Below are positions 1 to 8,062 of a stretch of DNA of 64,000 bases, piece by piece. This stretch comes from an uncultured Altererythrobacter sp. Lineage in GTDB: Bacteria; Pseudomonadota; Alphaproteobacteria; Sphingomonadales; Sphingomonadaceae. A program made the translations under genes and the position numbers. The notes beneath the pieces are model-generated. The model saw only the letters and a list, made by a program, of their open reading frames with translations, did no database searches and was not told the origin of the DNA. The stretch covers positions 62,001-126,000 of the forward strand of contig CAJXJY010000003.1 in the NCBI GenBank assembly GCA_913055875.1. The letters are read 5' to 3'. The stretch's first letter is position 1, and each line of letters starts with the position of its first letter.

Positions 1-338
1 ATGTCGGGTTCGCCGGTCTCACGCTCAAGGGCCAGCATGTCGCGCTCGACGCCTTGCAGGAACTGCTCGGGCCGGTGCGCAACCCGCGCTACCTGCTGGT
101 ACGGCGCAGCTGGCTGGCCGGCCATGCGCGCACCGACTACCACGCCGTTCCGACGGCGATAGCGCACAACAAGGCGCTGGCGGAGTTCTTCGCCCACGAA
201 TGGCGCAAGCGGATCGGCCCGTCCGACCTGGTCTTCACGCGCAATCGCGACGGGCGCAGGCTGCTGCTCGCCGCGCGCTCGCAATCGCTCGCGGCGGGGA
301 TGCAGCGACGGGTCGAACGGCATTCCGCCTGGGTGTGA
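1..338 (+). CDS. C-terminal fragment of a helicase-like protein (tentative)
   Basis: The reading frame is open from the window edge to a TGA at 336-338, so only the last ~112 residues are present and the true start lies outside. The fragment is basic and ends in a segment with 'TDYHAVPTAIAHNKALAEF' and 'GRRLLLAARSQSLA'. It resembles the tail of a DEAD/DEAH (type III restriction-like) helicase family seen in sphingomonads, but that is recollection of similar tails. No Walker or helicase motif is visible in this piece. It could equally be another large protein. It is followed by a ~110 bp gap before the next gene on the same strand. Confidence 0.4.
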   Translation, partial: VGFAGLTLKGQHVALDALQELLGPVRNPRYLLVRRSWLAGHARTDYHAVPTAIAHNKALAEFFAHEWRKRIGPSDLVFTRNRDGRRLLLAARSQSLAAGMQRRVERHSAWV

Positions 339-447
339 ACGGCTTGCCGCCGGGGCGGGAAAACCCTCAAACCTCCGGAAAATATTCACAATTTGACAGG
401 CGCCTCCGACCCGGCAAGGCTGCCCGGACTACGGAGAGGGAGTATCC

Positions 448-747
448 ATGAAACACGCAATGTCCTGTCTCGCCTGCGCCGCGATGGCGCTTTCCTTCGC
501 ACCCACCGCGCCCGTCGCGGCGAAGGGGAACGACAAGCCCAACGGCCGCGACGTGGCCGAGTTCTGCAAGCAGTTCTTCGACACGCCGGCGCGTGGCAAT
601 TTCAACCTCGGCGGGTGCATCGCCTTCAACCTCACCGACGATCCGGTGTCGATCTGCCAGGACGTCAAGCGATCCGGCCGGCTGGAGCAGTTCGGCTTCA
701 AGTCGCAGGGCGAGTGCATCACCTACCTGAAGTCGCTCGGCGCCTGA
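448..747 (+). CDS. Small secreted protein of unknown function
   Basis: A 99-residue protein with a clear Sec signal peptide: a short basic start, a hydrophobic core and an Ala-rich cleavage region (PVAAKG, about residues 23-30). The mature part has four cysteines (in EFCKQFF, LGGCIAF, SICQDV and GECITY), which would suit two disulfides in the periplasm. A GGAG motif (GAGAGGGAG) lies about 8 nt before the ATG, supporting this start. I do not recognise a family. It converges on uvrC, whose stop is 40 bp downstream. Confidence 0.7.
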   Translation: MKHAMSCLACAAMALSFAPTAPVAAKGNDKPNGRDVAEFCKQFFDTPARGNFNLGGCIAFNLTDDPVSICQDVKRSGRLEQFGFKSQGECITYLKSLGA

Positions 748-788
748 GCCGGGCGGCGGCGGGCCATGCATGGGAGGCGTCGCGGCCC

Positions 789-2867
789 TTACCCGCCCGC
801 GTGGTAGAAATCGTACACTTTCCGCGCCACAGCGTCGCTGACGCCGGGGGCGCGTTGTAAATCCTCCAGCGCCGCTGCCCGCACCTTGCTCGCGGTGCCG
901 AAATGCAGCAGCAGCGCGCGCTTGCGCGCCGGGCCGATGCCGGGGATCTCGTCGAGCGGCGAGGCGGCGATCGCGCGGCTGCGTTTCGCCCGGTGCGCGC
1001 CGATCGCGTAGCGGTGGACCTCGTCGCGCAGGTTCTGGAGGTGGAACAGCACCGGCGAATTGACCGGCAGCGTCTTCTCGCGCCCGTCGGGGAAGTGGAA
1101 CACCTCGCGGCCCTCGCGCCCGTGATGCGGGCCCTTGGCGATGGCGATCAGCGGCAGGTCCTCGATTCCCAGCTCCTCCAGCGTTTCGCGTACCGACGAC
1201 ATCTGCCCCTTGCCGCCATCGATCAGGACGAGGTCGGGCCAGGTGGTTTCGTGGCCGGACTTGCCCCCTCCACCACGCCGCTGCGCGTCGCGGTCCCCCT
1301 CCCCCAGAGGGGGAGGGTTTGCGCCATCCCGATCCTCCCCCTTTGGGGGAGGTGGCCTGTCGTCGTCAGACGACAGGTCGGAGGGGGCATTGCCTTCCGC
1401 CAACTGCCTGAACCGCCGCCCGATCACCTCGCGCATCATGCCGAAATCGTCGTTCGACTGCGCGCTCTTGATGTTGAACTTGCGATACTGGTTCTTCACG
1501 AATCCCTCGGGCCCCGCGACCACCATCGCGCCGACCGCTTTCGCGCCCTGGATATGCGAATTGTCGTAGATCTCGATCCGCTGCGGTACATCTTCCAGTT
1601 CGAGGAATTCGGCCATTTCGCGCATCACCTTCGCCTTGGTGCCGGTCTCCGCCAGCCGCCGGTCGAGCGCTTCTGCGGCGTTGCGGCTCGCCTGCTGCAT
1701 CAGCTTGCGCCGGTCGCCGCGCTGCGGGACCGAGATCGCGACCTTGCGTTCCGCCACTTCGCCGAGCGCCTGCTCGATCAGTTCGCGCTCGGGCAGGTCG
1801 CGGTCGACCAGCACGGTCGGCGGCGGCGGCACCTCCTCGTAGAATTGCAGCATGACGTCGGCGAGCACTTCGTCCTCCTCCACCCCCTGCGTGTGGGTGG
1901 GGAAGAAGGCACGGTGGCCCCAGTTCTGCCCGCCGCGAATGAAGAACGCCTGCACCCCTACCTGCCCGCCCTTGGCCGCAAGCGCGAACACGTCGGCGTC
2001 GCCCACGCCGCTGGCGTTGATCGCCTGGCTGCCCTGGATGAAGGTCGCCGCGCGCAGCCGGTCGCGCAGGATCGCGGCAGTCTCGAAATCGAGCTCTTCG
2101 GCCGCTTTCGCCATCTGCCTTTCGAGATCGGCCTGCACCGCGCCCGATTTGCCGGAGAGGAAATCCTTCGCCTGCCGCACCAGCTCGCCGTAGCCGTCCT
2201 TGTCGATCCGCTCGACGCAGGGGGCCGAGCAGCGCTTGATCTGGTAGAGCAGGCACGGCCGGTCGCGATTGGCGAAGAAGCTGTCGGTGCAGCTGCGCAG
2301 CAGGAACAGCTTCTGCAGGGCGTTGATCGTGGTGTTGACCGAACCCGCGCTGGCGAACGGCCCGTAATAGTCGCCCTTGGCGCGCCGCGCGCCGCGGTGC
2401 TTCATGATCCGCGGGAAGGCGTGGTCGCCGCGCAGCAGGATGAAGGGGAAGCTCTTGTCGTCGCGCAGCAGCACGTTGAAGGGCGGGCGGTAGCGCTTGA
2501 TCAGCTGCGCTTCGAGCAGCAGCGCCTCGGCCTCGCTGTTGGTGGTGACGATCTCCATCCGCCGCGTCTGGCTGACCATCCGCTGGAGCCGGTTGGAGAG
2601 CGCTTTCACCTGCGTGTAATTGGGCACCCGCGCCTTCAGGCTGCGCGCCTTGCCGACATAGAGAACGTCGCCGCGCGCATCGAGCATGCGGTAGACGCCG
2701 GGCACGGGCCTGAGCGTCTTCGCCGTCTCGCGGATCGCCGCCACGCCCGCCTCGAGATCGGGCTGCGCGCTGGCGACAGTATAGGCGGCGCGCTCCTCGT
2801 TGAAGCGTTCCTTGCCGCGCGGGTCGGGCGGGGATCCTGCCGGAGAGCGGGTCATGCGCGCGAACAT
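789..2867 (-). CDS. uvrC: UvrABC system protein C (excinuclease subunit)
   Basis: UvrC makes the two incisions beside UvrB-bound DNA damage in nucleotide excision repair. The order of domains is visible: GIY-YIG nuclease (GVYRMLDARGDVLYVGKA), a cysteine cluster region, UVR motif (ADLERQMAKAAEELDFETAA), the RNase H-like nuclease region (IEIYDNSHIQG, then WPDLVLIDGGKGQ) and C-terminal helix-hairpin-helix pairs (DEIPGIGPARKRALLLHFG). Start chosen at 2867; the open frame runs to 2996 but that extension is read from a repeat. About 42 residues (roughly 494-535) just before WPDLVLIDGG are low-complexity Pro/Gly/Asp sequence encoded by a palindromic repeat and are absent from typical UvrC. The insertion keeps the frame open. 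Confidence 0.95.
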   Translation of the reverse strand: MFARMTRSPAGSPPDPRGKERFNEERAAYTVASAQPDLEAGVAAIRETAKTLRPVPGVYRMLDARGDVLYVGKARSLKARVPNYTQVKALSNRLQRMVSQTRRMEIVTTNSEAEALLLEAQLIKRYRPPFNVLLRDDKSFPFILLRGDHAFPRIMKHRGARRAKGDYYGPFASAGSVNTTINALQKLFLLRSCTDSFFANRDRPCLLYQIKRCSAPCVERIDKDGYGELVRQAKDFLSGKSGAVQADLERQMAKAAEELDFETAAILRDRLRAATFIQGSQAINASGVGDADVFALAAKGGQVGVQAFFIRGGQNWGHRAFFPTHTQGVEEDEVLADVMLQFYEEVPPPPTVLVDRDLPERELIEQALGEVAERKVAISVPQRGDRRKLMQQASRNAAEALDRRLAETGTKAKVMREMAEFLELEDVPQRIEIYDNSHIQGAKAVGAMVVAGPEGFVKNQYRKFNIKSAQSNDDFGMMREVIGRRFRQLAEGNAPSDLSSDDDRPPPPKGEDRDGANPPPLGEGDRDAQRRGGGGKSGHETTWPDLVLIDGGKGQMSSVRETLEELGIEDLPLIAIAKGPHHGREGREVFHFPDGREKTLPVNSPVLFHLQNLRDEVHRYAIGAHRAKRSRAIAASPLDEIPGIGPARKRALLLHFGTASKVRAAALEDLQRAPGVSDAVARKVYDFYHAGG
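1264..1388. repeat. Palindromic repeat pair inserted in-frame in uvrC
   Basis: Two inverted copies of the same repeat type that flanks the DUF559 gene at 45.5-45.9 kb. Each has a CCTCCCCC-loop-GGGGGAGG hairpin (1297-1317 and 1332-1352) and an outer G5/C5 arm (CCCCCTCC at 1264, GGAGGGGGC ending 1388). The pair lies wholly inside uvrC and is translated as a Pro/Gly/Asp-rich insert. Here the ends equivalent to AAATCC face each other, opposite to the arrangement around DUF559. Confidence 0.85.
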
Positions 2868-2875
2868 AGCTTCGG

Positions 2876-3196
2876 TTTCAGCAAAGCTGAAACGATTGCG
2901 GCACCGGCCCACTCCCCCACCCGTGGTGTTTGTTGCGTGCGGGAAGCACCTCCGTGCTTCCCTTGGCTGTTCCATCCCACGCCCCCACCCGGCCACCCCG
3001 ACGATAGTAACCTATGGGTGGCCGCCGTCCGGGGGAAGCATTCCCCCGGAATCCTTCCTGATCCCGAACACGGGGCGTGGGATGGAACAGCCCCGGCGGG
3101 CCGATGCCTGCCAAATAACAACAGGTCTCGTCTCCGTCGGAAAACCGATAACACCGGGTGGGGGAGTGGGCCGGTGCCGATTCAGCGAAGCTGAAA
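2876..3196. repeat. Large mosaic palindromic element (copy 1)
   Basis: This fills most of the 514 bp between uvrC and mipZ. The outer hairpins (TTTCAGCAAAGCTGAAA at 2876-2892; TTCAGCGAAGCTGAAAG at 3181) and arms (GGCACCGGCCCACTCCCCC, and its complement near 3155-3178) enclose a second palindrome with arms CTGTTCCATCCCACG and CGTGGGATGGAACAG. At its heart is a stem-loop, GGCCACCC-loop-GGGTGGCC, at 2991-3023. Related copies lie near 21.5 and 43.0 kb. The left end is only 8 bp from the uvrC start, so it may affect uvrC expression. Confidence 0.85.
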
Positions 3197-3289
3197 GAAC
3201 CCCGGCGCACGATTGAAAGCGCGGGAAATCAGCGCTCTCCGCAAACCGCACCGGAATGCGACACGCGCAAAACCTACGTATTATTAACT

Positions 3290-3298
3290 TGTGGATAA
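3290..3298 (-). promoter_or_regulatory. Perfect DnaA box upstream of mipZ
   Basis: TGTGGATAA, the complement of the consensus DnaA box TTATCCACA, lies 84 bp before the mipZ start in a locally AT-rich stretch (TATTATTAACTTGTGGATAA). The same stretch reads TTAA-N7-ATAA, a weak CtrA-like match. It is a single box, so it is a candidate control site and not an origin. Confidence 0.45.
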
Positions 3299-3381
3299 GC
3301 CGTGGATGGGTGAAGATAACGTTTACCAAACCGATTCGCTGGGGGGAGAGCGGATCCGACCGGAGCAGGTGGGGCTACGGA

Positions 3382-4332
3382 ATGAGGACGGAATCGATCG
3401 ACGGTGAACACCCGAGCGTAGTACTGGCCGACGTGAACCGCCGGCCCAGGATGAACGCGCGGATCCTGGTTTTCGCCAACGAGAAGGGCGGAGTCGGCAA
3501 GTCGACTCTGGCCTTCCATACCGCGGTTTCGCTCGCGCGCAGCGGGGAGAAGGTGCTCGCGATCGACCTCGACCGGCGCCAGCGCTCGCTCGCCCGTGCG
3601 TTCGAGAACCGCACCGCGACCGCACGCAGCCTCGGCATCGACCTGCCGACCCCGATCTCGCTCGTGCTCGAACACCAGAGCGCCGGGATGCTGGTGCAGG
3701 AGATCGTCCGGGTCGGATCGGACTGCACGACCATCGTGATCGACGTTCCGGGCCACGACTCGCCGATCGCGCGCCGCGCCATTGCGATGGCGGACAAGCT
3801 GGTGACCCCGGTCAACGCCAATTTCGTCGATCTCGACGCGATCGCGCGCTTCAGCCCGGCGACCAGGCAGTACAAGACGATGGGCAAGTTCGCCGAGACG
3901 GTCACCGGCCTGCGCCGCGAGCGGCTCGAGTACGGCATGCCCGATTTCGAATGGGTGCTGGTCAAGAACCGCGTGCGCCATTGCGAGCGGCTCCAGCTCA
4001 AGCGCTTCGACGCGGCCATCGCGCAGCTGCCCGACAAGCTCGGGGTCAAGCTGGCGACCGGCCTGTCCGAGCGGGTCGCCTTCCGCGATCTCTACATGTT
4101 CGGCCTGACGCACAAGGATTGCGCCAACCTGCCGGGGATGAAGGGCGTCCGCGTCGCCAAGACGCCCGATCTCGAAGCGATGTTCAAGGATATCGAACTG
4201 GCCAAGGCGGCGGAAGAGAAGCGCGCCAAGCCGCCGCTGCGCACGCGCCAGCCGGCCAAGTCGCTGCAACGCTATCGCCAGTCGCTCAGGCAGCATATCG
4301 GCGCCGAAGAGCGCGTCCCGACGCACGCCTGA
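3382..4332 (+). CDS. mipZ: MipZ-type ParA ATPase, division-plane positioning
   Basis: MipZ is a ParA/MinD-like ATPase that binds ParB at the chromosome origin and blocks FtsZ assembly away from midcell. The deviant Walker A (NEKGGVGKS, residues 33-41) and a following AIDLDRRQRSLARAFENR closely match the Caulobacter MipZ style, as do VIDVPGHDSPIARRA and LVTPVNANFVDLDAI. The length of 316 residues is usual. The start at 3382 was chosen because AGGTGGGG sits 7 nt before it; ATG 3450 is possible but poorly spaced, and 3256 reads through the upstream region. The tail is Lys/Arg-rich. The gene stands alone, with a DnaA box upstream. Confidence 0.85.
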   Translation: MRTESIDGEHPSVVLADVNRRPRMNARILVFANEKGGVGKSTLAFHTAVSLARSGEKVLAIDLDRRQRSLARAFENRTATARSLGIDLPTPISLVLEHQSAGMLVQEIVRVGSDCTTIVIDVPGHDSPIARRAIAMADKLVTPVNANFVDLDAIARFSPATRQYKTMGKFAETVTGLRRERLEYGMPDFEWVLVKNRVRHCERLQLKRFDAAIAQLPDKLGVKLATGLSERVAFRDLYMFGLTHKDCANLPGMKGVRVAKTPDLEAMFKDIELAKAAEEKRAKPPLRTRQPAKSLQRYRQSLRQHIGAEERVPTHA

Positions 4333-4427
4333 ACCTGCCGCGGCGATTGACGCGCCGCGCCCCTCTGTTACTCAGGCTGCCGGCAACCTGGAAATCCGGG
4401 CGCCTGGGAGAGACCGCCGCGCTCAAG

Positions 4428-4469
4428 TAGCGAAGCGGTAGCGCAGAAAAATAGCGAAGCGGTAGCGCA
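4428..4469. repeat. Two direct copies of an 18-bp repeat before the acyltransferase gene
   Basis: TAGCGAAGCGGTAGCGCA occurs at 4428-4445 and again at 4452-4469, a 24-bp period. It lies just upstream of the ribosome binding site (AAGGGAG) of the next gene. It may be a slipped-strand duplication in the leader; no function can be read from it. Confidence 0.6.
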
Positions 4470-4484
4470 ACAAGGGAGTCCCTC

Positions 4485-6098
4485 ATGCAGCAGCTCCAGG
4501 GCATGGACGCGAGCTTCGTCGCGCTGGAGACGCGCAATTCGCCGATGCATATCGGCTCGATCCTGATCTACAATCCCGAGACCGCGCCCGGCGGCTTCGT
4601 CCGCTTCAAGGACATTCTCGATTTCTTCGAGAGCCGGTTGCAGCTCTCGACCACCATGCGCCAGCGGTTGGTACGGGTGCCGTTCGATCTCGACTATCCC
4701 TACTGGATCGAGGACCCCGATTTCGATCTCGAATACCATGTCCGTCACGTCGCGCTGCCCGAGCCGGGCGACTGGCGGCAACTGTGCATCCAGGCCGCGC
4801 GCATCTTCGCCCGCCCGCTCGATCTCGACCGCCCGCCGTGGGAATTCACCGTGGTCGAGGGGCTCGACAACGTGAAAGGCGTGCCCAGGGGCAGCTACGC
4901 CTACATCACCAAGGTCCACCACGCGGCGATCGACGGGATGAGCGGGATCGACCTGATGGAGGCGACCCACACGCTCGCTCCCGACGAACCGCCGCCCGAG
5001 ACCGAGGACAAGTGGAAGCCGGAGAAGGTCCCCAACCCGGTCGAACTGCTCGGCCGGTCCTACGTCAACGCGCTGGTCAATCCGCTCAAGCAGCTCGAAG
5101 TCGCAGCCAAGGCGGCGCCCGGGCTCGCCAAGGCGGTGCGCGCGCTCGCGGCGAAGGAGTTCGACCTGTCGCGCGAGATGATCGCGCCGCGCACGCGCTT
5201 CAACCGCAAGATCTCGCCGCACCGCGTGGTCGAGGGGCGCAGCTTCCCGCTCGCCGACATCAAGGGCATCCGCGCGCTCGCCCCCGAAGCCAAGGTCAAC
5301 GACGTGTTCCTCGCGGTGATCGGCGGGGCGATGCGGCGCTATCTGCTGGCGAAGGACGACCTGCCGAAGAAGACACTCACCGCGATGGCGCCGATCTCGG
5401 TCCGCGCGGGCACCGAGAAGAACACCATGGGCAACCAGGTCGCGGCGATGATCGCCCCGCTCGGCACGCATATCGAGGATCCGGGCGAGCGGCTCGCCTA
5501 CGTGCACGACCGCACCACCAATTCGAAGGCGATGACCGACGCCATCGGTGCGCGCAACATGACCGAGGTGAGCAAGGTCAGCCCGGCGCTGTACATGGCG
5601 CTGGGCGCGCAGCTCTACACCCGCCTGAGCCTCGCCGAACGCGGGGTCGGGCCGATCTTCACCACCGTCGTCACCAACGTGCCCGGCCCGCCGGTGCCGA
5701 TCTATTCGGCGGGGGCGCGGCTCGAAAGCATGATGGGGCTGATCTGCCTGACCGACGGGATGGGCCTCGCGCATGTCGTGCAGAGCTACACCGACGAGGC
5801 GACGATCGGCTTCACCGCCTGCCGCGAATTGCTGCCCGATCCCGAATTCTACGCGCAATGCATCGAGGACAGCTTCGCCGAATTGCGCGATGCGGCGAAG
5901 GCGGCGGCTGCGCCGGCGAAGAAGGCGCCTGCCAAAAAACCCGTCCGCGCTAGGAAATCCGCTCCGGCGAAAACCGGGGCGAGCAGCAAGCCTGCAACGA
6001 AGAAAACGGCTGCGAAATCGACGAAAAAAGCAACCAAGAAGGCGCCCGCGCGTTCGAAGCGAGCTGCACCGAAAAAGAAGGGGAGCACCAAGGCTTGA
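4485..6098 (+). CDS. Wax ester synthase / diacylglycerol acyltransferase-like protein
   Basis: Family members esterify acyl-CoA with fatty alcohols or diacylglycerol to make storage lipid. The diagnostic active-site motif HHxxxDG is present at residues 145-151 (KVHHAAIDG), within the condensation-type acyltransferase fold, and the C-terminal half carries the usual NVPGPP motif. The start ATG follows AAGGGAG by 5 nt. Residues ~470-537 form an unusual Ala/Lys/Pro-rich tail (PAKKAPAKKPVRARKSAPAK and onward) like histone H1 or the tails of some bacterial DNA-binding proteins. The last codons overlap the next gene's start, so the two are probably co-translated. Substrate is unknown. Confidence 0.88.
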   Translation: MQQLQGMDASFVALETRNSPMHIGSILIYNPETAPGGFVRFKDILDFFESRLQLSTTMRQRLVRVPFDLDYPYWIEDPDFDLEYHVRHVALPEPGDWRQLCIQAARIFARPLDLDRPPWEFTVVEGLDNVKGVPRGSYAYITKVHHAAIDGMSGIDLMEATHTLAPDEPPPETEDKWKPEKVPNPVELLGRSYVNALVNPLKQLEVAAKAAPGLAKAVRALAAKEFDLSREMIAPRTRFNRKISPHRVVEGRSFPLADIKGIRALAPEAKVNDVFLAVIGGAMRRYLLAKDDLPKKTLTAMAPISVRAGTEKNTMGNQVAAMIAPLGTHIEDPGERLAYVHDRTTNSKAMTDAIGARNMTEVSKVSPALYMALGAQLYTRLSLAERGVGPIFTTVVTNVPGPPVPIYSAGARLESMMGLICLTDGMGLAHVVQSYTDEATIGFTACRELLPDPEFYAQCIEDSFAELRDAAKAAAAPAKKAPAKKPVRARKSAPAKTGASSKPATKKTAAKSTKKATKKAPARSKRAAPKKKGSTKA

Positions 6099-6895
6099 CC
6101 ACCACCACTGTACAGGAGCCCCGCGACGCGCATCCGCCGAGCCGTCTGCTGACGCTCGCCGAACCGGGCCGCGCGCTGGGCGAACTCGCCAGCTTCTATG
6201 CCTTGCGCCCGCTGATGGGCATGCTGCCGAAAGGCGACGGGCACGGCGTGCTGGTGCTGCCCGGCTTCATGGCGTCGGATTATTCCACCGGCCCGCTGCG
6301 CAAGCTGCTGTGCGATCTCGGCTACGAATGCGCGGGCTGGAACCTCGGGCGCAACGTCCGTGTCGACAATGCACGGATCGAGGCGATGATGGCCTGCGTC
6401 GACGAGCTGCACGAGGACACCGGGCGCGCGATCTCGATCGTCGGCTGGAGTCTCGGCGGGGTGTTCGCGCGCGAACTGGCCAAGCAGGCACCGAGCAAGG
6501 TGCGGCAGGTGATCAGCCTCGGCAGCCCGATCAGCGACGACCGCAACCACACCAACGCCCGCCGGCTGTTCGAATATCTGAACGGCGCCGAACCCGAACC
6601 GATGCGGAACGGCAATTTCCGCAAGCTCGCCGAGGCGCCGCCGGTGCCGACCACTTCGATCCTGACCCGCACCGACGGCGTGGTGCACTGGCGCGGCTCG
6701 GTCCAGCACGGGGCCGAAAACGGGCATCGCGAGGTCGAGAATATCGAGGTCGTCGCGAGCCATTGCGGGCTCGGGGTCAATCCGGCGGCGGTTTACGCCA
6801 TCGCCGACCGCCTCGCGCAACCCGAGGGCGAATGGCGTCCGTTCGAAGCCAAGGGCCTGGCGGGACTGATGTTCCCGAAGGGCCGGTTGCACTAG
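6095..6895 (+). CDS. Alpha/beta hydrolase (lipase/esterase-like)
   Basis: A 266-residue soluble alpha/beta hydrolase. The nucleophile elbow is GWSLGG with Ser119, preceded by the oxyanion region VLVLPGFMASDYSTG; later ILTRTDGVV and EVVASHCGLGVN fit the Asp and His of the triad. It starts at TTG 6095, overlapping the upstream TGA (TTGA), with GGGGAG upstream. This tight coupling to the WS/DGAT gene suggests a shared role in neutral lipid turnover, though that is inference. Its stop codon TAG lies inside the CTAG of a short palindrome (6892-6909) linked to a transposon-like element. Confidence 0.85.
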   Translation: MTTTTVQEPRDAHPPSRLLTLAEPGRALGELASFYALRPLMGMLPKGDGHGVLVLPGFMASDYSTGPLRKLLCDLGYECAGWNLGRNVRVDNARIEAMMACVDELHEDTGRAISIVGWSLGGVFARELAKQAPSKVRQVISLGSPISDDRNHTNARRLFEYLNGAEPEPMRNGNFRKLAEAPPVPTTSILTRTDGVVHWRGSVQHGAENGHREVENIEVVASHCGLGVNPAAVYAIADRLAQPEGEWRPFEAKGLAGLMFPKGRLH

Positions 6896-6909
6896 GGTCC
6901 GGACCCTAA
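6892..6909. repeat. Short palindrome resembling fused transposon ends
   Basis: CTAG-GGTCCGGACC-CTAA. The 10-bp centre equals the outermost bases of the terminal repeats of the element at 7799-8062, and it is bracketed by CTAG and CTAA, which fit the YTAR target rule of IS5-type insertion. It may be an excision footprint or an end-only relic. The stop codon of the preceding hydrolase lies in the CTAG. Confidence 0.5.
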
Positions 6910-6913
6910 CACG

Positions 6914-7020
6914 AGTTCCTCCCCGGAACGGGGAAGGGGAACGCCGAAGGTGGTCGAGGGCACCGTCGAAGGCTCCCGACAGCAGCTGTCCGGATCGCGC
7001 GAGGGTACCTTCCACCACCC
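6914..7020. repeat. Intergenic palindromic repeat
   Basis: Contains a TTCCTCCCC-GGAAC-GGGGAAGG hairpin followed by CGCCGAAGGTGG and ends in CTTCCACCACC, a style common in alphaproteobacterial REP-like repeats. It sits between the hydrolase and the lipoprotein gene. The edges are approximate. Confidence 0.5.
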
Positions 7021-7132
7021 TTGAGGATCTCCGAACCGACTGACGACGCCCTGCCCCGTTTCGAAGTTTCGAACCGAGTTTATTGACATTCAAAAGAAAA
7101 TTATGCAGCCCTCGTAGTCGGGGGGAAGAATA

Positions 7133-7798
7133 ATGGATAGACGAACCTTGTTGGTATCAGGCACCGCCGCCGTGGTCGCCGGTTGCACTACATTCGATAC
7201 ACACAGTCCGGGTCGGACGGCATCTTGCGACATTGTCAGCTATCCTCTCAACACCGGTTTGAGCATTCTGGAGAGCACCTTCGCCTCGCCGGTTTTTCTC
7301 GATCCGGGTGACCGTCAGGCCAAATGGGTTTTCAACCATCAGGGAGGCAACCCGTCCGGCTCGCACGACGCAGCTCCGGTGGTGGTAGGCGGTACGTTCG
7401 GTGGGGAGCCATCGGTGCCCGATACCTTGTGGATCAGAAGCCCCGATGACGCCGTGCAGGGTGACTCGTTTCTGTTCAGTTACGGTTTTTGCGTCGATGC
7501 GATACCGGTCGAATCCATTCCGCTCGGACAGAAATTCGCGATCAGGGAACTGCACGTGAAGTCGAGCGACGTGTTGGAACGGGTAACGCTCAATGGCGCC
7601 ATTCTATATGGCACGAACGCATCGAGCCCGCAGGAATTCGAATACGACCCTCAAAACCCCTCGCATACGTCGGTCAACGACTTCATGCTCGATGGCGTAA
7701 ACCTCCTGCATGTTCATGTCCTGAAGACCACTCCGGCTCCCGGACCCCTGGCCATTTCCGTATCCGGTCTCGTCAGCGGAATCTCGTGCTGCGACTAG
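7133..7798 (+). CDS. Orphan lipoprotein of unknown function
   Basis: A 221-residue protein with an RR-containing signal peptide and a lipobox (VVAGC, Cys18), so probably a membrane-anchored lipoprotein. The remainder is rich in beta-type sequence (Gly, Ser, Val) and ends in SCCD. I recognise no family. Base composition is visibly less GC-rich than neighbouring genes, and it is bracketed by a short transposon-end-like palindrome at 6892 and a CTAG-flanked element at 7799, so recent acquisition is plausible. Its TAG stop is part of the CTAG target duplication. Confidence 0.65.
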   Translation: MDRRTLLVSGTAAVVAGCTTFDTHSPGRTASCDIVSYPLNTGLSILESTFASPVFLDPGDRQAKWVFNHQGGNPSGSHDAAPVVVGGTFGGEPSVPDTLWIRSPDDAVQGDSFLFSYGFCVDAIPVESIPLGQKFAIRELHVKSSDVLERVTLNGAILYGTNASSPQEFEYDPQNPSHTSVNDFMLDGVNLLHVHVLKTTPAPGPLAISVSGLVSGISCCD

Positions 7799-8062
7799 GG
7801 TCCGGACCCATAAACCAGCGGGTCCTAGGTTTGAAGCAAAAGGGCCCAGTGCCAGGAGAAAGGGCGCGGGAATATGTCAATATTTCAAGCCGTTTCGACG
7901 CTGCAATGGGCCCTTTTGGTCAAATCCCGCAGGGACGCCCGAATGGCTTCCATCTCGAATCGAAAGCCGCTTGCGAAGGCAACCAGCCTTCGCTGCGCGT
8001 CTTTCGGCCCGATATGTTCGCCATTCGGGCGCCTAGGATCCGCTGGTTTATGAGTCCGGACC
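7799..8062. mobile_element. MITE-like non-autonomous transposon with 31-bp terminal inverted repeats
   Basis: The 264-bp element has 31-bp terminal inverted repeats that match at 29 positions (7799-7829 against the complement of 8032-8062, starting GGTCCGGAC). It is flanked on both sides by CTAG (7795-7798 and 8063-8066), a target duplication fitting the YTAR rule of the IS5 group. The interior has a further hairpin (AAAAGGGCCCA ... TGGGCCCTTTT) and no intact transposase. A derivative of an IS is the simplest reading. Confidence 0.75.

Noticed and set aside
2868-2996. A longer N-terminus for UvrC
   Set aside because: The extra 43 residues are read from the mosaic repeat, and UvrC normally begins close to the GIY-YIG domain.
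903-3194. A 763-codon open frame on the plus strand opposite uvrC
   Set aside because: It is the antisense shadow of uvrC; the opposite strand has the full set of UvrC domains.
3281-3298. A replication origin at mipZ
   Set aside because: There is only one DnaA box and no cluster or origin-type neighbour genes.
7799-8062. A transposase fragment in the minus-strand frame of the MITE
   Set aside because: The ~50 readable residues match no transposase block I can name, so the element is called non-autonomous with no gene.
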